Positions 8,489-17,502 are shown, numbered from the stretch's first letter. The stretch: 64,000 nt of DNA from Alphaproteobacteria bacterium US3C007 (GCA_034423775.1 CP139918.1:992001-1056000); one strand, 5' to 3'. Numbers and translations are program-made. Notes: generated by a model not told the origin, from the sequence alone.

Positions 8489-9799
8489 CTAATCCCGAAG
8501 CGCCAGTTCCTGCACGCGCGCCATCGGTTGCCAAATATATTCTAACACAGTCCGTTTCCCAGAAATAACATCGACAGTGGCTGTCATACCAGGAATGAAT
8601 GTTACTGCTTCATTGGAGTTTTCCAATATCAAACTGCCTTCTATCGCAACATCGACAAGATAATGGCTTACATCGCTGTTTTGCTTATCCACTACGGCAT
8701 CAGGGCTAATTCGAATGACTCGGCCATCTACCGTACCATATTTTGCTGAATCGTAGGCAGACATTCTTATACGAACATCGTCATCTACACTTATCCTAGA
8801 AATATCTTTGGGCATAATTTTTGCCTCGATAATCAATGCTTCTCCTGTGGGCACAAGTTCGAGTATCACATCGCCAGTATTCACAAATCCTCCGGGTGTT
8901 CTGAAATTTAAGCGACTGATAATACCGTCTAATGGCGCACGAATTACCGTCCGGCTAACTCTTTCCTCAAGTCGAGGAAGAGACTCTCCTAATTCGCTTT
9001 GTTCTGCAACAACGCTATTCAACTCGTCCATAGCTTGAAGTCCATAGTTCGACTTTGTGTTTTTTGATTCCATCTCAAGCTCTGCTAAACCAGACCGTGC
9101 TTGATTGATTGCAACTAAAGACCGGTCCTTTTCACCGACAACCTGTTCTAATTGACGTTGTAACTCCAATAAACGCGTCGCCGGAGCAATATTGTCACGC
9201 ACCAACGGTTCAACAACTGAGATCTCCTTATTTAGCAAATCTGCTGTTCTTTGTGCGGTTCCAACGGACGTTTCAGCCGCGCTTAGATCTTGTTCTCGTT
9301 GCTGTAGCCGCTGCTCAAGTACAGCAAGCTGTCCAGCTAATTCAGTTCTTCTAGCAATAAATAGGCTTTTTTCGGTTAAGGCGACTAAAGGAGCGCGAGC
9401 ATTTAATGCTACTGGAACCAGAAATTCAGTTCCATTTATCTCAGCGCGGAGACGCTCTTCTTTTATTTTTAGTGCGGCCAAACGCTGCTCTAATCTATTC
9501 AACTCACTGCTTGCGTCAACGGGATCGATTTCAAAGAGAATATCACCTTCAAATACCGCACTATTTTCCGATACAAAACGGCGGAGTATTACGCCGCCTT
9601 CCGCCGCTTGAACAAGCTGGTTCTGAACAGAAGATACGATCCGTCCCTCACCTCGAGTTACTGAGTCCAATTCTGCCCAAGAGGCCCAGTAAACTAGAAG
9701 TCCAATAAGTGCGAATATTGTAAATAATATGGTCGAACCTGTGAGACCCTGACGCCCAGTCATTTGTTTTGACAAATATTTAAAATCTGTATCCGACAT
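8489..9799 (-). CDS. HlyD-family T1SS periplasmic adaptor
   Basis: Membrane fusion protein linking an ABC exporter to a TolC-type channel. From the ATG at 9799 (four bases after the ABC gene stop) it has 436 residues. A short cytoplasmic N-terminus leads to one transmembrane helix (about 24-41, TILFTIFALIGLLVYWAS), then the biotinyl-lipoyl half motif GEGRIVSS...VQAAEGGVI. A long coiled coil follows (about 100-270, rich in E/Q/L), then the second lipoyl half (VIRAPLDGIISRLNF) and a beta-barrel region (EAKIMPKDISRI). The frame is open to 9871 inside the ABC gene, but that extension lacks family features. Partner genes on both sides make a T1SS role firm. Confidence 0.93.
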   Translation of the reverse strand: MSDTDFKYLSKQMTGRQGLTGSTILFTIFALIGLLVYWASWAELDSVTRGEGRIVSSVQNQLVQAAEGGVILRRFVSENSAVFEGDILFEIDPVDASSELNRLEQRLAALKIKEERLRAEINGTEFLVPVALNARAPLVALTEKSLFIARRTELAGQLAVLEQRLQQREQDLSAAETSVGTAQRTADLLNKEISVVEPLVRDNIAPATRLLELQRQLEQVVGEKDRSLVAINQARSGLAELEMESKNTKSNYGLQAMDELNSVVAEQSELGESLPRLEERVSRTVIRAPLDGIISRLNFRTPGGFVNTGDVILELVPTGEALIIEAKIMPKDISRISVDDDVRIRMSAYDSAKYGTVDGRVIRISPDAVVDKQNSDVSHYLVDVAIEGSLILENSNEAVTFIPGMTATVDVISGKRTVLEYIWQPMARVQELALRD

Positions 9800-9803
9800 C
9801 ACT

Positions 9804-12077
9804 TTAGCCTTTTCGCCCCTGAGCACGCAGCTTCTCTGGCGTCGTGTCCGCAACGACCTGCCCCTGGTCAATCACTAAAACTCGATCTGCTAACTCGAGC
9901 AAAGTATTCCGGTGGGTTACCATTATAATTGTGCGATCTCCATTCCAGGCTTTTAGGCGCTCAATAACACCCTTCTCAGTCCCTGTATCCATTGAGCTGG
10001 TCGGCTCATCTAAAACAAGAAGGGACGGATTATGTAAAAGGGCGCGGGCCAAATTAATTGACTGTCTTTGACCACCAGAAAGTCCCTCACCTCGCTCTTT
10101 CAACTCTAGATCGTAACCTTGAGGATGCGTTGAGACAAACTCATCCACACCAGACACCTTGGCAATTTTCAAAATATGAGCATCATCGTATTCATAAAAC
10201 CCCATTTGAAGATTTTCTTTAACGGTTCCGGAGAACAACCACGTTTCCTGAAGCATAATTCCAATATTTCGTCTTACATCAGAGGGGTCAATTTGCCGTA
10301 CATCCACCCCGTCAATTAATATCGACCCTTCTTCGGGCTCAATAAGTCCCGATATAAGGCGCGATAGCGTGGATTTACCTGAGCCCATTTTACCAAGAAT
10401 TGCGACTTTTTGTCCGGCGGGGATTTTAAGAGATAAGTTTCGAATTATTGGACTTTTTGCTCCTGGAAATGTATAAGTCACCCCCTTAAGCTCAATTATT
10501 CCCGATAGGGTTGGACGACTAAGACGCGGGCGAGTGTCTAAACTATGGGCCTCTTCATCTCTCATAACTGAAGACAAAGACCGATAAGCTTCCCGGGCCC
10601 CATTGGCCCGCGACATAGCTTGTGCAAGTTGAGATAGGGGCGCTAGGGTTCTCCCACCCAGTATAACGGCCGCAATTAAGGCGCCCATCGTGACCACACC
10701 ATCCTGAATTAGAAAAACGCCATAAAAAATAGTTGCAATTTGAGCTAACTGCTGGACAGAAGCCGCAGAATTTATAGCAAATTGAGAGAGCATTCTGCTT
10801 TTAAGCCCCAAATCAGACTGCGCCTCAGCTGCTGCCTCAAAGCGTTGCCGCATAAGCCGCCCAGACCCGGTAGCTTGAACTGTTTCAAGACCATTTAATG
10901 TTTCAACCAAAACGCTCTGCTTTGACATATTTGACTGCATTGAGCCTTTTGTAATACGTGCCAAAAATGGTTGTATTCCAAGGCCGGCAATTATCACTAA
11001 TGGTACCGCAATAAGCGGTATCAAAGCTAAAGGGCCCGCGATTAAAGAAATGACCCAAATAAAGAAGAAAATGAAAGGTAAATCCACAACCGCTACCAAA
11101 GTTGCAGAAGTAAAAAACTCTCGCAGTGTATCAAACTCACGTACTATGCTTGCCATAGCTCCCGATTTCTGGCGACGGTTATCGAGCTTCATTGTCAATA
11201 TCTTGTCAAAAATGAGTCTTGACATTCGACCATCTGCACGTTTGCCCGCTTTATCCACAAATTGGGCCCTTAAAGTCTTAATTATAAAGTCAAAGCCCAA
11301 TGCTATCAGAACACCAACCGTTAAGGCTATCAAAGATTCCACCGCTTCATTAGGAACAACTCGATCATAAACAACCATGATAAAGAGGGATGTAGATAGC
11401 CCTAAGAAGTTTGTTACTGCCGCAGCTAGAAGCACCTGTGCGTAAAGCCATTTACCTTGAAAGAGCGATCCCCAAAACCAATCATTTTTTCCTTTTACTG
11501 CCATTGCAATCTGGCTGCGGCGAGACAAAATAATATATGGTGTTAACCGGTTACCTCTTTCTTTACGGGACAGAGTTTCTTCCGTTATTTGTCCACCAAC
11601 TTCAGAGAAACGCGTTATCAATAACTTGCCATCTTTTTCAATTTTTTGAATTATAACCGCTTCGCCGCTATGCAAAAAAGCAATTGCGGGGCAATGCCCA
11701 ATTCCTATTTTCTTAAGCTGAATTTGGCCAAAGCTGGCTTCAAACCCCACATGCTCAAGTGCAGATACGGCCTCACGAATACCAAAATTATCACCTACGA
11801 GTTCCGGCAAATCGCGGACGGCTGCGCGCGAAAAAGTCATACCCGATAATGAAAGAATTTTCTGAACTGCACGGATGAGTGTGTGTTCGTTATTGGGTTT
11901 TTCAACTTTTGCAGTTTTATCTTTATTTTCGTTCAAGTCTGTGTTCGAAACACCCTGCTCTCCGCTATCGATATCTTGCGCCAATCCAACCTGTTCAATT
12001 GGGTTTTTATTCTCATTGCCACTTTCTTCCAAAGCTTCAACGTGCGTCTTTGCTAACTCTGTAGGTCGCTGCTCCAT
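9804..12077 (-). CDS. T1SS ABC exporter with degenerate C39-like N-terminal domain
   Basis: Inner-membrane ATPase/permease of a type I secretion system, 757 residues. Order: acidic N-terminal tail (1-70), C39-peptidase-like domain (about 75-185, LIRAVQKILSLSGMTF... to TPYIILSRR) lacking the catalytic cysteine, six-helix transmembrane domain (about 195-480), then the nucleotide-binding domain with Walker A GKMGSGKST at 562, signature LSGGQRQ at 666, Walker B LLVLDEP ending near 691, and a switch histidine in MVTHR. A C39-like domain without cysteine is typical of RTX and giant-adhesin exporters (HlyB/LapB type), where it binds substrate and does not cleave it. The obvious substrate is the giant protein encoded at 18.6-42.0 kb. 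Confidence 0.95.
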   Translation of the reverse strand: MEQRPTELAKTHVEALEESGNENKNPIEQVGLAQDIDSGEQGVSNTDLNENKDKTAKVEKPNNEHTLIRAVQKILSLSGMTFSRAAVRDLPELVGDNFGIREAVSALEHVGFEASFGQIQLKKIGIGHCPAIAFLHSGEAVIIQKIEKDGKLLITRFSEVGGQITEETLSRKERGNRLTPYIILSRRSQIAMAVKGKNDWFWGSLFQGKWLYAQVLLAAAVTNFLGLSTSLFIMVVYDRVVPNEAVESLIALTVGVLIALGFDFIIKTLRAQFVDKAGKRADGRMSRLIFDKILTMKLDNRRQKSGAMASIVREFDTLREFFTSATLVAVVDLPFIFFFIWVISLIAGPLALIPLIAVPLVIIAGLGIQPFLARITKGSMQSNMSKQSVLVETLNGLETVQATGSGRLMRQRFEAAAEAQSDLGLKSRMLSQFAINSAASVQQLAQIATIFYGVFLIQDGVVTMGALIAAVILGGRTLAPLSQLAQAMSRANGAREAYRSLSSVMRDEEAHSLDTRPRLSRPTLSGIIELKGVTYTFPGAKSPIIRNLSLKIPAGQKVAILGKMGSGKSTLSRLISGLIEPEEGSILIDGVDVRQIDPSDVRRNIGIMLQETWLFSGTVKENLQMGFYEYDDAHILKIAKVSGVDEFVSTHPQGYDLELKERGEGLSGGQRQSINLARALLHNPSLLVLDEPTSSMDTGTEKGVIERLKAWNGDRTIIMVTHRNTLLELADRVLVIDQGQVVADTTPEKLRAQGRKG

Positions 12078-12114
12078 TTATGATTTGTCCTTTGCTATTG
12101 CAGCGATCGCGATT

Positions 12115-13569
12115 TCACGAATTTTCCAAACCAATCAATTCGCTCAAGGCCCCAGACTTAGCGGCTATTAAAAGCTCTAGCGTAAGTTTTTCAGCCTGCA
12201 TACTAATCAGCCGATCTTCGGCTCTGTAGTTTTCAAGCTTTGCATCAATAAGTTTTCGCAAATCAGCTTGCCCAGTAGTAAGTTGCGAACGCGCCGTTTT
12301 CGCTTCGTCTTTGCTTAGTAAAATCTTTTCTTGAATGAGTGGCATTGATTTTTTTAGAGCGTTAAGCTTGTTCATTGCCGACTTCAGCTCTGCGTCCAAT
12401 CCCGTTAGAACATCTTGCAGGCGAGATTTTGCTGCTTCTAGGCCAGCCTTCGCCTCTTTTAGTTGCGCAGCCCTCTTTCCACCGTCTCCAAACGTATATT
12501 CCAATACAACGCCTAGGCTTGTATCTGTGCTTTCACCATTTTTCATAGGAGAGGTTAAACCACCCTGAACTTTCGCACGCGGTTCAAATGCAGCTTGGGC
12601 TGATTGAACAACGTTTGTAGCTACAACCACTTCTGCTGCAGTCTTTTGTAAAGAGGGCGATCGGCGCCAATTGTCAGATTGACCTAATGCTTCAACCAAA
12701 CCATCAATTTTGCTGGGTTGAGAAACACTCTTCAGGTCGTAATTGAAGAAACGTATGAAGTTGATTTGAGCTTGCTCTAATTCACTCTTGTATACCATTT
12801 CTTCTAAATAAATATCTAAAATCTGCCGGCGGGCACTATCCAGCGCAGCACGGTCAATCATACCATTTGAGGCCATTCTCTCCATCTGTGAAACGATATT
12901 ATTCATTTCAGAAGTTCGCTCTTGCAGCGCAAAGAGCCGGGTTTGATACTGCCAGTAATTGATCCAAGCTCGACCCGCTTCCAGAGCTATATCATTTCCA
13001 ATAGATCGTCGCTCTGCGCTGGCTCCAAACGCCTCCGCTGTTGCACGACTGATGTTGGAAGCGCTTTGTCCACCATCATAAATCAATTGCGATAAGGTAA
13101 TATTCGCCGCCATTCCTGTTGTCGTTTGATCAGCTGTGTTACCGCCATCTTCGCGAATCCCACCAATCGTTGAGCTTCCATTTATCTGTATGCGTTGCAT
13201 ACTTTCTGCCACTTCAATTTTACTCTGCATTGAACGCTCAAAGGCGAGCGCTGAATTATAACTTTTATTGTTAAGAACTGCTTCTTGGATAGCCTTTGAA
13301 AAGTCCGATTGATCGTGAAGTTCTATCTGTTCTTGAGAGGGCTCTGTCACCTTGGCTTCGGATATAATGGCAGTAATATTTTCTGAAATGTTACCAATAT
13401 CTCTGGTCGATTGTAGACAGCCGGTTAAGATAAGTGGAAATGTTAAAAGAAGTAATTTTTTCAGGTTTCTAATATTTACACTTTTAAATGATTTTCCAGC
13501 TGAAAATTTTAAAAGTTGAGATTGTGCAGCAGTATGCATTTGTATGACCCTATCTTGCGGATCTTTCAT
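12115..13569 (-). CDS. TolC-family outer membrane factor, predicted lipoprotein
   Basis: Outer-membrane channel of the T1SS, first gene of the operon. It is 484 residues from the ATG at 13569; a second ATG at 13539 with AGGG eight bases upstream is also possible. The leader is unusually long: a basic/amphipathic stretch, then the hydrophobic LLLLTFPLILTGC. That lipobox, with Cys at residue 51 of the longer version, predicts an acylated N-terminus, as in NodT-type TolC relatives. The body has the duplicated helical pattern of OEP domains: FERSMQSKIEVAESM, ITLSQLIYDGGQS, EAGRAWINYWQYQTR, then the second half with LGVVLEYTFGDGGKRAAQLKEAKA. The ABC gene starts 37 bases downstream. Confidence 0.9.
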   Translation of the reverse strand: MKDPQDRVIQMHTAAQSQLLKFSAGKSFKSVNIRNLKKLLLLTFPLILTGCLQSTRDIGNISENITAIISEAKVTEPSQEQIELHDQSDFSKAIQEAVLNNKSYNSALAFERSMQSKIEVAESMQRIQINGSSTIGGIREDGGNTADQTTTGMAANITLSQLIYDGGQSASNISRATAEAFGASAERRSIGNDIALEAGRAWINYWQYQTRLFALQERTSEMNNIVSQMERMASNGMIDRAALDSARRQILDIYLEEMVYKSELEQAQINFIRFFNYDLKSVSQPSKIDGLVEALGQSDNWRRSPSLQKTAAEVVVATNVVQSAQAAFEPRAKVQGGLTSPMKNGESTDTSLGVVLEYTFGDGGKRAAQLKEAKAGLEAAKSRLQDVLTGLDAELKSAMNKLNALKKSMPLIQEKILLSKDEAKTARSQLTTGQADLRKLIDAKLENYRAEDRLISMQAEKLTLELLIAAKSGALSELIGLENS

Positions 13570-13592
13570 CTCATTTACGATACAAAAAACAT

Positions 13593-13603
13593 ATATCTAA
13601 TTA
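13593..13603 (-). promoter_or_regulatory. AATTAGATAT-type motif upstream of the T1SS operon
   Basis: On the minus strand this reads TAATTAGATAT, 23 bases before the first possible start of the TolC gene. The same 11-mer lies upstream of the giant adhesin, and ten of the bases lie upstream of the LuxR regulator gene, each time pointing toward the gene. It may be a shared operator or a shared promoter core (it runs into a -10-like stretch). Confidence 0.4.
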
Positions 13604-13960
13604 TTAAGGTAATTTAATACTTTTAAGCTTAATTTTCAGTTATTATTGAACATGTTGGCTGCCTTTGTTCGATCAGAAAAAATTACGCGTTCAGAAAAAA
13701 TTTTCTAAAGGTTATTATGTTAAATTTAACACAAAAATTTCTGCTGAGCATATTATTTTACTAGTTCTCTAAAGTATTAAACTTTTAAGAAATATGTCTT
13801 AGTCCCTAAGCCTTTTTATTATAGATTTTCCATATGGAGAATATAAGCTAGCTCTAAAGCGATTTTTCGATAATGGGTTTCAAAGACGATCGCGTGAAAT
13901 CAATGGTTATTCGTACTAATTTTTGAACGTTTTGAATACAGAACGTAAGACTAGCATTTT
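13604..13960. other. AT-rich gene-less region upstream of the T1SS operon
   Basis: About 360 bases of very AT-rich DNA with no credible open frame. It probably carries upstream promoter elements of the T1SS operon on its left side and transposon debris on its right. Confidence 0.4.
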
Positions 13961-13964
13961 AAAA

Positions 13965-14129
13965 ATGAGTTTTTGTTACTGGCACAAAAGTTTTGAAAGT
14001 CTTTCTCATTCACAGGTATCTGAAATGCAAGCACTTAAGTAAGGAAATGAGCGTTTGAAGAAGATTGTTGCCGACTTCCAGTTCGAGAAATTGACCTTGA
14101 AAGAGAGCCTCGATCACCCAAAGCCGTGG
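13965..14129 (+). pseudogene. Remnant of IS3-family transposase OrfA
   Basis: Reading in one frame from the ATG at 13965 gives a degenerate but recognisable OrfA tail: FCYWHKSFESLSHSQVSEMQ (compare the family pattern FY-W--KFGG----E---LK), an in-frame TAA at 14040, then GNERLKKIVADFQFEKLTLK, which matches the OrfA leucine-zipper end (ENxRLKKxVADxxLDxxxLK). The helix-turn-helix start and all of OrfB are missing. No terminal inverted repeats were found. It marks old transposon activity between the T1SS operon and the toxin-antitoxin pair. Confidence 0.65.
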
Positions 14130-14253
14130 GTCCGGTTTCGTCTATCTGTGATTGATACGCGTTAAAATCTATACTCACAAAAACACCAGACATAACTGGT
14201 ATTGGACTTATCGGAACCCCCAAATCCCTGAAGTAAATGACTATTACTTAGGT

Positions 14254-14652
14254 TTAACTTTTTATCTCTTTCAAGTTTTCCCTAATCCACTGCGCGAGTT
14301 CATTTTCACTGATTTCACTCGCCGCAACGCGAATAATCGTCTTATACTTGTCTTCAGCTGAGACCACTAAATCGTATCCGTTTAACTTCAGAAACAGGCG
14401 CATTGCGATTAATGCAGTACGTTTATTAGCATCATTGAACGGGTGATTTTTCGCGAGCCCGAACCCGTAGGCGGCAGCGAGTTCAGCTACGTCCGGTTTT
14501 GGGTCAGAATAATGATAGGCATTTTCGGGCCTTGATAAGGCAGACAAAAGCAATCCCTCATCACGAAGCCCCGGTAGTCCACCATGCTCATTAATTTGCC
14601 GATCATGAAATGCCTTTATGACACGCAAATTGATCCAGATCGGTTCCGTCAT
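14254..14652 (-). CDS. doc: Death-on-curing (Doc) family toxin
   Basis: Fic-fold toxin of 132 residues. It carries the Doc catalytic motif HPFNDANKRTA (pattern HxFx[DN]xNKR), preceded by GGLPGLRDEGLLLSALSRPE and AAAYGFGLAKN, all typical of the Doc branch. Doc of phage P1 inactivates elongation factor Tu by phosphorylation; the same activity is expected here because the motif is intact. Its ATG overlaps the antitoxin stop by four bases. The antitoxin is an AbrB-type protein rather than the classical Phd. It probably stabilises this accessory segment. Confidence 0.9.
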   Translation of the reverse strand: MTEPIWINLRVIKAFHDRQINEHGGLPGLRDEGLLLSALSRPENAYHYSDPKPDVAELAAAYGFGLAKNHPFNDANKRTALIAMRLFLKLNGYDLVVSAEDKYKTIIRVAASEISENELAQWIRENLKEIKS

Positions 14653-14873
14653 TTAGCCAGTTTTCGCAAGATGTCACGATCTTCGCGCATGATTTCTTCT
14701 GCAATCGCCATCTGAGCATCAAACTCAGGGTCATAGGGGGTAAGCTCAATGCCGTTCTCCGTTTCAATTACATGCAAGACGTCCCCTTTGTCGACCCGGA
14801 GTTTGGTCAAGATTTCTTTGGGCAATAGAACGCCAGCGGAATTACCAACAGATTTGATTGTGAGCGCAGTCAT
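14649..14873 (-). CDS. AbrB/MazE-type antitoxin
   Basis: A 74-residue protein with a SpoVT/AbrB swapped-hairpin DNA-binding domain at the N-terminus (LTIKSVGNSAGVLLPKEIL, then KGDVLHVIETENGIELTPYD) and an acidic/helical C-terminal tail (about 48-74) that should wrap the toxin. It is the first gene of a two-gene operon with doc and likely autoregulates it. The combination of AbrB antitoxin and Doc toxin is seen in many proteobacteria. Confidence 0.88.
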   Translation of the reverse strand: MTALTIKSVGNSAGVLLPKEILTKLRVDKGDVLHVIETENGIELTPYDPEFDAQMAIAEEIMREDRDILRKLAK

Positions 14874-15205
14874 TAAGTTTCATCCAAATTGCAGGGACCC
14901 TGTCTTACAAATATTATAACGCAACTGGCTGTCAAAATCAAATGAAAGTGTCTGAAGCTCATCCACCAAAGCCCTGACCCAAATCGGATCACTCAAGTCC
15001 CCGAGTTATGACATAAGTTACGAACCCGATTTCGAGTGCGAATGAGCCGCGCGAGCCGGTCCATGGAGCCAGCCCCGATCGCCCCCCAAGCGACCCCAGT
15101 GGCCTTATTCCCTGAGTGCGAGTTACCCATCGGGCGTACGCCTCACGGCGACACTGATGTCTTCAACTTTAAGTTTAATTTTATCTGATTTCGGTATTTT
15201 TGTTT
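14874..15205. other. Spacer between the antitoxin gene and the GC-rich accessory genes
   Basis: About 330 bases without a gene. Base composition changes sharply: AT-rich near the antitoxin, GC-rich at 15040-15150, AT-rich again at 15160-15220, then strongly GC-rich coding DNA. This is a plausible edge of the accessory insert, but I found no attachment-site repeat. Confidence 0.4.
14913..14942 (-). promoter_or_regulatory. Candidate promoter of the antitoxin-toxin operon
   Basis: On the minus strand a perfect TATAAT (14913-14918) lies 18 bases after TTTGAT (14937-14942), about 40 bases upstream of the antitoxin ATG. A TTGACA also occurs at 14930-14935 but is too close to the -10 to pair with it. 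Confidence 0.4.
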
Positions 15206-15580
15206 TTAACAAAATCCGAGGTAGTGCTCCAGCGCGCGGTCGCGCCGCGACTGGGCCTCCCGCAGGTAGCGCCCCGCGAGCCTCTTGCCGTGGTTTGCGT
15301 AGCGTGTCGAGAGGCGCTCGAGGCGCATGACACGCGCCGCCGCCTCCCGCTTCGCGGCGTCCTCAATCCAGTTGAAGTACATTAAATCTTCCAGGTGGTC
15401 CTGCAGGTCGTCTAAGTCCGCGTGGCGGTGCACGCCCTGCGCCTCCGCGTAGTGCCGGTGCGCCCGGTCGAGGCGCGCCTCACACTCGGCCAGGTGGAGG
15501 GCCGCCGCAGTGGCTTCGTCGGGCTCCAATAACGCCAAGGCGTCAGGTGCCGCACCGAGAATACGCTCCAGGTGCGTCAT
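15206..15580 (-). CDS. Unrecognised GC-rich accessory protein
   Basis: A 124-residue, mostly helical, charged protein starting MTHLERILGAAPDALALLEP. The frame is open upstream to a TTG at 15721, but that part is low-complexity Ser/Arg and overlaps the true frame of the preceding gene. The ATG at 15580 falls 58 bases after the stop of that gene and gives sensible composition. It is rich in Ala, Arg, Glu, His and Leu with many heptad-like spacings; no catalytic motif and no membrane segment. It is third in a leftward set with the XRE regulator. I do not recognise it. Confidence 0.55.
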   Translation of the reverse strand: MTHLERILGAAPDALALLEPDEATAAALHLAECEARLDRAHRHYAEAQGVHRHADLDDLQDHLEDLMYFNWIEDAAKREAAARVMRLERLSTRYANHGKRLAGRYLREAQSRRDRALEHYLGFC

Positions 15581-15638
15581 GATGTCTGCACGCGGCGGGC
15601 GGGACTGCGCGCCGTGGCGACGCTGCGCGCCCCTCCCC

Positions 15639-16188
15639 TCAGTCACCGTCCGCCTCCACGACTTCCGCGTCCGGGACCGCACTCCGCGCGCGGCGGTCCT
15701 GGATTTTGAAGAGGAGCTCAATGGCCTGCCGGCGCCTCCGCTCGGCCGAGGCCACTTCGCGCTGGTGGATTGCCATGAGCTCCCCCTGCTGGGCGTATCG
15801 TTGGGCGATGAGTGGCTGTCAGGCGGCCGTCTCCCTCGGGCGGCAAAGGGGGCTCGGCCGGCGGTATCCGCCCCTCCTCCTCGTCCAGCTTTTCCAGTGC
15901 ACTGGGGTGCATGAGCGAGCGGCGGAGCAAGTCGCGCACCACCTCGGCGCCGCGGTTCACCTCCTCACCAAGGGGGTTTAGGTGCTGGGCAATCATCCGG
16001 AGCTGGCGGTCGATGTCGAGGTCGCAGCGCAGGATCAACTCCACCTGGCGCCGCTCCAGTGCGCCCACGGGGCGGAGGTCTTGAATGTATTCCGCCAGCA
16101 GGGCGTCATACGCCTCGGCGCTTTCATCGGCCAGGAGCATGCGGCTCGGGTTGGGGAGGCGGGAGAGTTTCGCGATGTCGTCGGGCAT
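15639..16188 (-). pseudogene. Frameshifted accessory gene of unknown function
   Basis: Begins at ATG 16188 (MPDDIAKLSRLPNPSRMLLA) and reads well through AEAYDALLAEYIQDLRPVGA and RQVELILRCDLDIDRQLRMI. After about residue 123 it turns into Pro/Gly/Arg-rich nonsense. Removing one base near 15819 moves into a frame that continues naturally (PLIAQRYAQQGELMAIHQRE, then RRRRQAIELLFKIQDRRARS) to a TGA at 15639. The intact product would be about 182 residues. The N-terminal part resembles a widespread family of short hypothetical proteins with the block ALLxxLIEDLxPVGALE; function unknown. Confidence 0.6.
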
Positions 16189-16291
16189 GTGCCACCTATG
16201 CGTTACCTAGAGTGGCCTCAGTATACCACACCACATTCGGTACCCAAATGGGTTAGCACACACAATATGTGTCAATAGTCCGTGAGGATAG

Positions 16292-16534
16292 TCAGCGCCG
16301 CCACAGGCGCACTCCCGGCCCTTCGCCGCCGGAGCCGATAAACTCCACGCCCGCCGCCTCGAGCGTCTCCCGGATCAGCTTAAGGTTTGCGGGTGTGGCC
16401 GATGATAGGCCGCCCTCTGATTCTATTCGCCTAATAGTGCGCGCACTTACCTCACATCGTTGGGCTAGTTGCTCAAAAGACCACTTTAAAGCGCTTCTTG
16501 CCATTCTAATTTGCTCACTTGTCAGTGTTGACAT
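16292..16534 (-). CDS. Small XRE-family transcriptional regulator
   Basis: An 80-residue protein consisting of a single Cro/C1-type helix-turn-helix: EQIRMARSALKWSFEQLAQR, then CEVSARTIRRIESEGG, followed by a short C-terminal segment ending GEGPGVRLWRR, a tail common in small alphaproteobacterial XRE proteins. It is divergent from the tyrosine recombinase gene with only 28 bases between starts. It may repress the recombinase and its own operon, as immunity-type regulators of mobile elements do. Confidence 0.82.
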   Translation of the reverse strand: MSTLTSEQIRMARSALKWSFEQLAQRCEVSARTIRRIESEGGLSSATPANLKLIRETLEAAGVEFIGSGGEGPGVRLWRR

Positions 16535-16562
16535 TTCGGCTTTATGTCCTATTTTCGTCCAT

Positions 16563-17467
16563 ATGTCTGCTTATATTCAATTGATCGATTCCGCACTCAC
16601 AAAACTCGACGGCGCCTACGCGCAAAATACCATTCGCTCCTACCATAGCGACGCCAGCCAATTTGTCGACTGGTGTCTCGGCGCCGGCGTGACGCCATTC
16701 CCCCTGGAGGAAGCGACACTCATCCACTACCTCGAGTGCATTCAACATCACCACGCATTCACCACGCTGCGGCGGGGCACCAGCTCCATTAGGCGCGTCA
16801 ATGGACTGCTCGGGCACCCAGACATCCCGCAGGCGGAGCCATACCGCCTCGCAATCCGGCGCATAAAGCGCGCCAAGCCCATCCGAACGCGTCAAGCCAT
16901 GGCATCAATCGGGACCTCCTCCTGCGCGCCATAGCCGCGCAGCCCGAAGGCCTCGTGGGCATCCGCAACCGCGCCCTCCTCTCAATTGGGTATGACTTCC
17001 TCGCGCGGCGCTCGGAATTGACAGCCCTCAGAAATGAGGACGTGGAGTTTGACGCGCGCGGCGGGCTGCGCGGCGTCATCCGCCGCAGCAAGACCGACCC
17101 CTACGGACGCGGGCGCCTCCTCTTCGGCTCCGAGCGCAGCGCCAAGCTACTGCGGCGGTGGCTCCGGAGGAAACCCAAGGACATACCCTGGCTATTCTGC
17201 GCAGTGAACCACGACACCTGCCTCGACCGCAGCGTCTGCGGGCGGACTGTCAGCGAAATCGTGAAGCGCGCCGTCTTGCGTACGCTGGGCGCTCGGCCGC
17301 GGGAGGCGGAGATTTCGGGGCACTCGCTGCGCGTAGGCGCCGCGCAGGACCTCCTCGCGGATGGCCACGACATCGGCGCAATCATGCGCGCGGGTGGCTG
17401 GAGTAACATGTCCATCGCGATGCGCTACCTCAGCCTCGCGGAGCACAACATTTGGCAGTCCCGGTAA
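16563..17467 (+). pseudogene. Tyrosine recombinase/integrase broken by a one-base frameshift
   Basis: The N-terminal SAM-like core-binding domain starts at ATG 16563 (MSAYIQLIDSALTKLDGAYA) and runs to about 16897. There the frame changes: the correct continuation (HGINRDLLLRAIAAQPEG, then NRALLSIGYDFLARRSELTA) lies in another frame, as if one base were missing near a CC pair. The catalytic domain is otherwise complete: first Arg in ARRSEL, HSLR box, GGW, and the nucleophile Tyr in AMRYLSL. Restored length would be about 301 residues. Family: phage/transposon-type XerC-like recombinases. It is the likely driver that brought in this insert; as written it is inactive unless the frameshift is a sequencing error. 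Confidence 0.8.
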
Positions 17468-17502
17468 GTTTCGCCAATTCTCGAGCCAAGACTTAGGTTA
17501 GA

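Noticed and set aside
14035..14223. A 62-residue minus-strand frame over the IS3 remnant
   Set aside because: It is antisense to the OrfA-like sequence, which gives a better explanation for the region.
15581..15721. TTG-initiated extension of the 15206-15580 gene
   Set aside because: Ser/Arg-rich low-complexity sequence overlapping the restored frame of the preceding gene; the internal ATG at 15580 is preferred.
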